From DASYQD01 sp036005845 (GTDB lineage Bacteria; Acidobacteriota; Thermoanaerobaculia; Multivoradales; JAIOJS01): a DNA stretch of 47,322 nt. The DNA is taken from the NCBI GenBank assembly GCA_036005845.1, contig DASYQD010000023.1, positions 1 through 47,322 on the forward strand, in the 5' to 3' direction. This document shows, in pieces, positions 47,261 through 47,322 of this stretch. The translations under genes and the position numbers were made by a program. The notes below the pieces were generated by a model, which saw only the letters and a program-made list of their open reading frames with translations, was not told the DNA's origin and searched no databases. The stretch's first letter is position 1, and each line of letters opens with the position of its first letter.

Positions 47261-47322
47261 GGGCGCGCCGGGGGGAGGGCTCCCACCGCGCGCAGCGAAG
47301 CGAGCACGGTGGGATACCCACC
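47261..47322. repeat. Dispersed repeat family 2, copy 2 (cut by the window end)
   Basis: Same element as 44936-45004, located 44 nt after the lexA stop. TCCCACCG and CGGTGGGA form an 8-bp hairpin that could end the lexA transcript. The element may continue beyond the window. Confidence 0.85.

Overview
The window is a GC-rich chromosomal segment from a Gram-negative bacterium. Outer-membrane genes (an LpxL-type acyltransferase, a PgaA barrel), a Tat pair, an Acidobacteria-type VWFA-related protein, a GreA with a very long N-terminal extension and histidine kinases with DESLR-AER heptad-like N-termini fit best with Acidobacteriota (possibly a Thermoanaerobaculia-like lineage). That is inference from gene families; no rRNA is present to prove it. 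There is one tRNA, tRNA-Pro(CGG). I see no CRISPR array, prophage or transposase. Layout: 0-5.5 kb holds the end of an lpxL-like gene, a sulfatase-fold enzyme, tatC and tatA/B, and an S41 processing protease with a clean terminator. 5.5-9.1 kb holds a POT peptide transporter, an unrecognised membrane protein, an orphan VapB-like antitoxin and a 70-bp copy of part of the membrane-protein gene. 9.1-13.8 kb is a signalling block: a hybrid kinase divergent from a translationally coupled kinase-regulator-kinase operon. 13.8-19.7 kb holds a broken SGNH-hydrolase gene converging on a complete pgaABCD operon for poly-N-acetylglucosamine. 19.9-23.1 kb holds small stress/envelope genes (CsbD, BON, DUF3617) and a class-III aminotransferase. 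23.1-28.0 kb is a second kinase operon whose central response regulator is broken. 28.3-35.2 kb has tRNA-Pro, an M20 peptidase coupled to a YfcC-like carrier, a long-chain acyl-CoA synthetase and a FadJ-like beta-oxidation enzyme. 35.2-42.9 kb is lineage-type housekeeping: VWFA protein, PP2C phosphatase, DnaJ-TPR protein, two related helical-repeat proteins around rodZ, and the long GreA. 43.0-47.3 kb holds a LysM amidase, PilT and LexA. How it works together: pgaABCD, the adjacent kinases and the small envelope/stress genes read as a surface-adaptation neighbourhood, but no regulator is proven to control pga. Three themes stand out. First, eleven genes carry a -10-like hexamer (ten of them TANNNT) only 6-10 nt before the start codon, which implies leaderless transcripts. 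Second, several genes are partly deleted or decayed (SGNH hydrolase, response regulator, antitoxin partner, membrane-protein fragment). Third, several intergenic repeat families are present, including long inverted repeats that bracket one gene together with its promoter. The strongest regulatory candidate is a tandem 11-bp repeat inside the lexA promoter.
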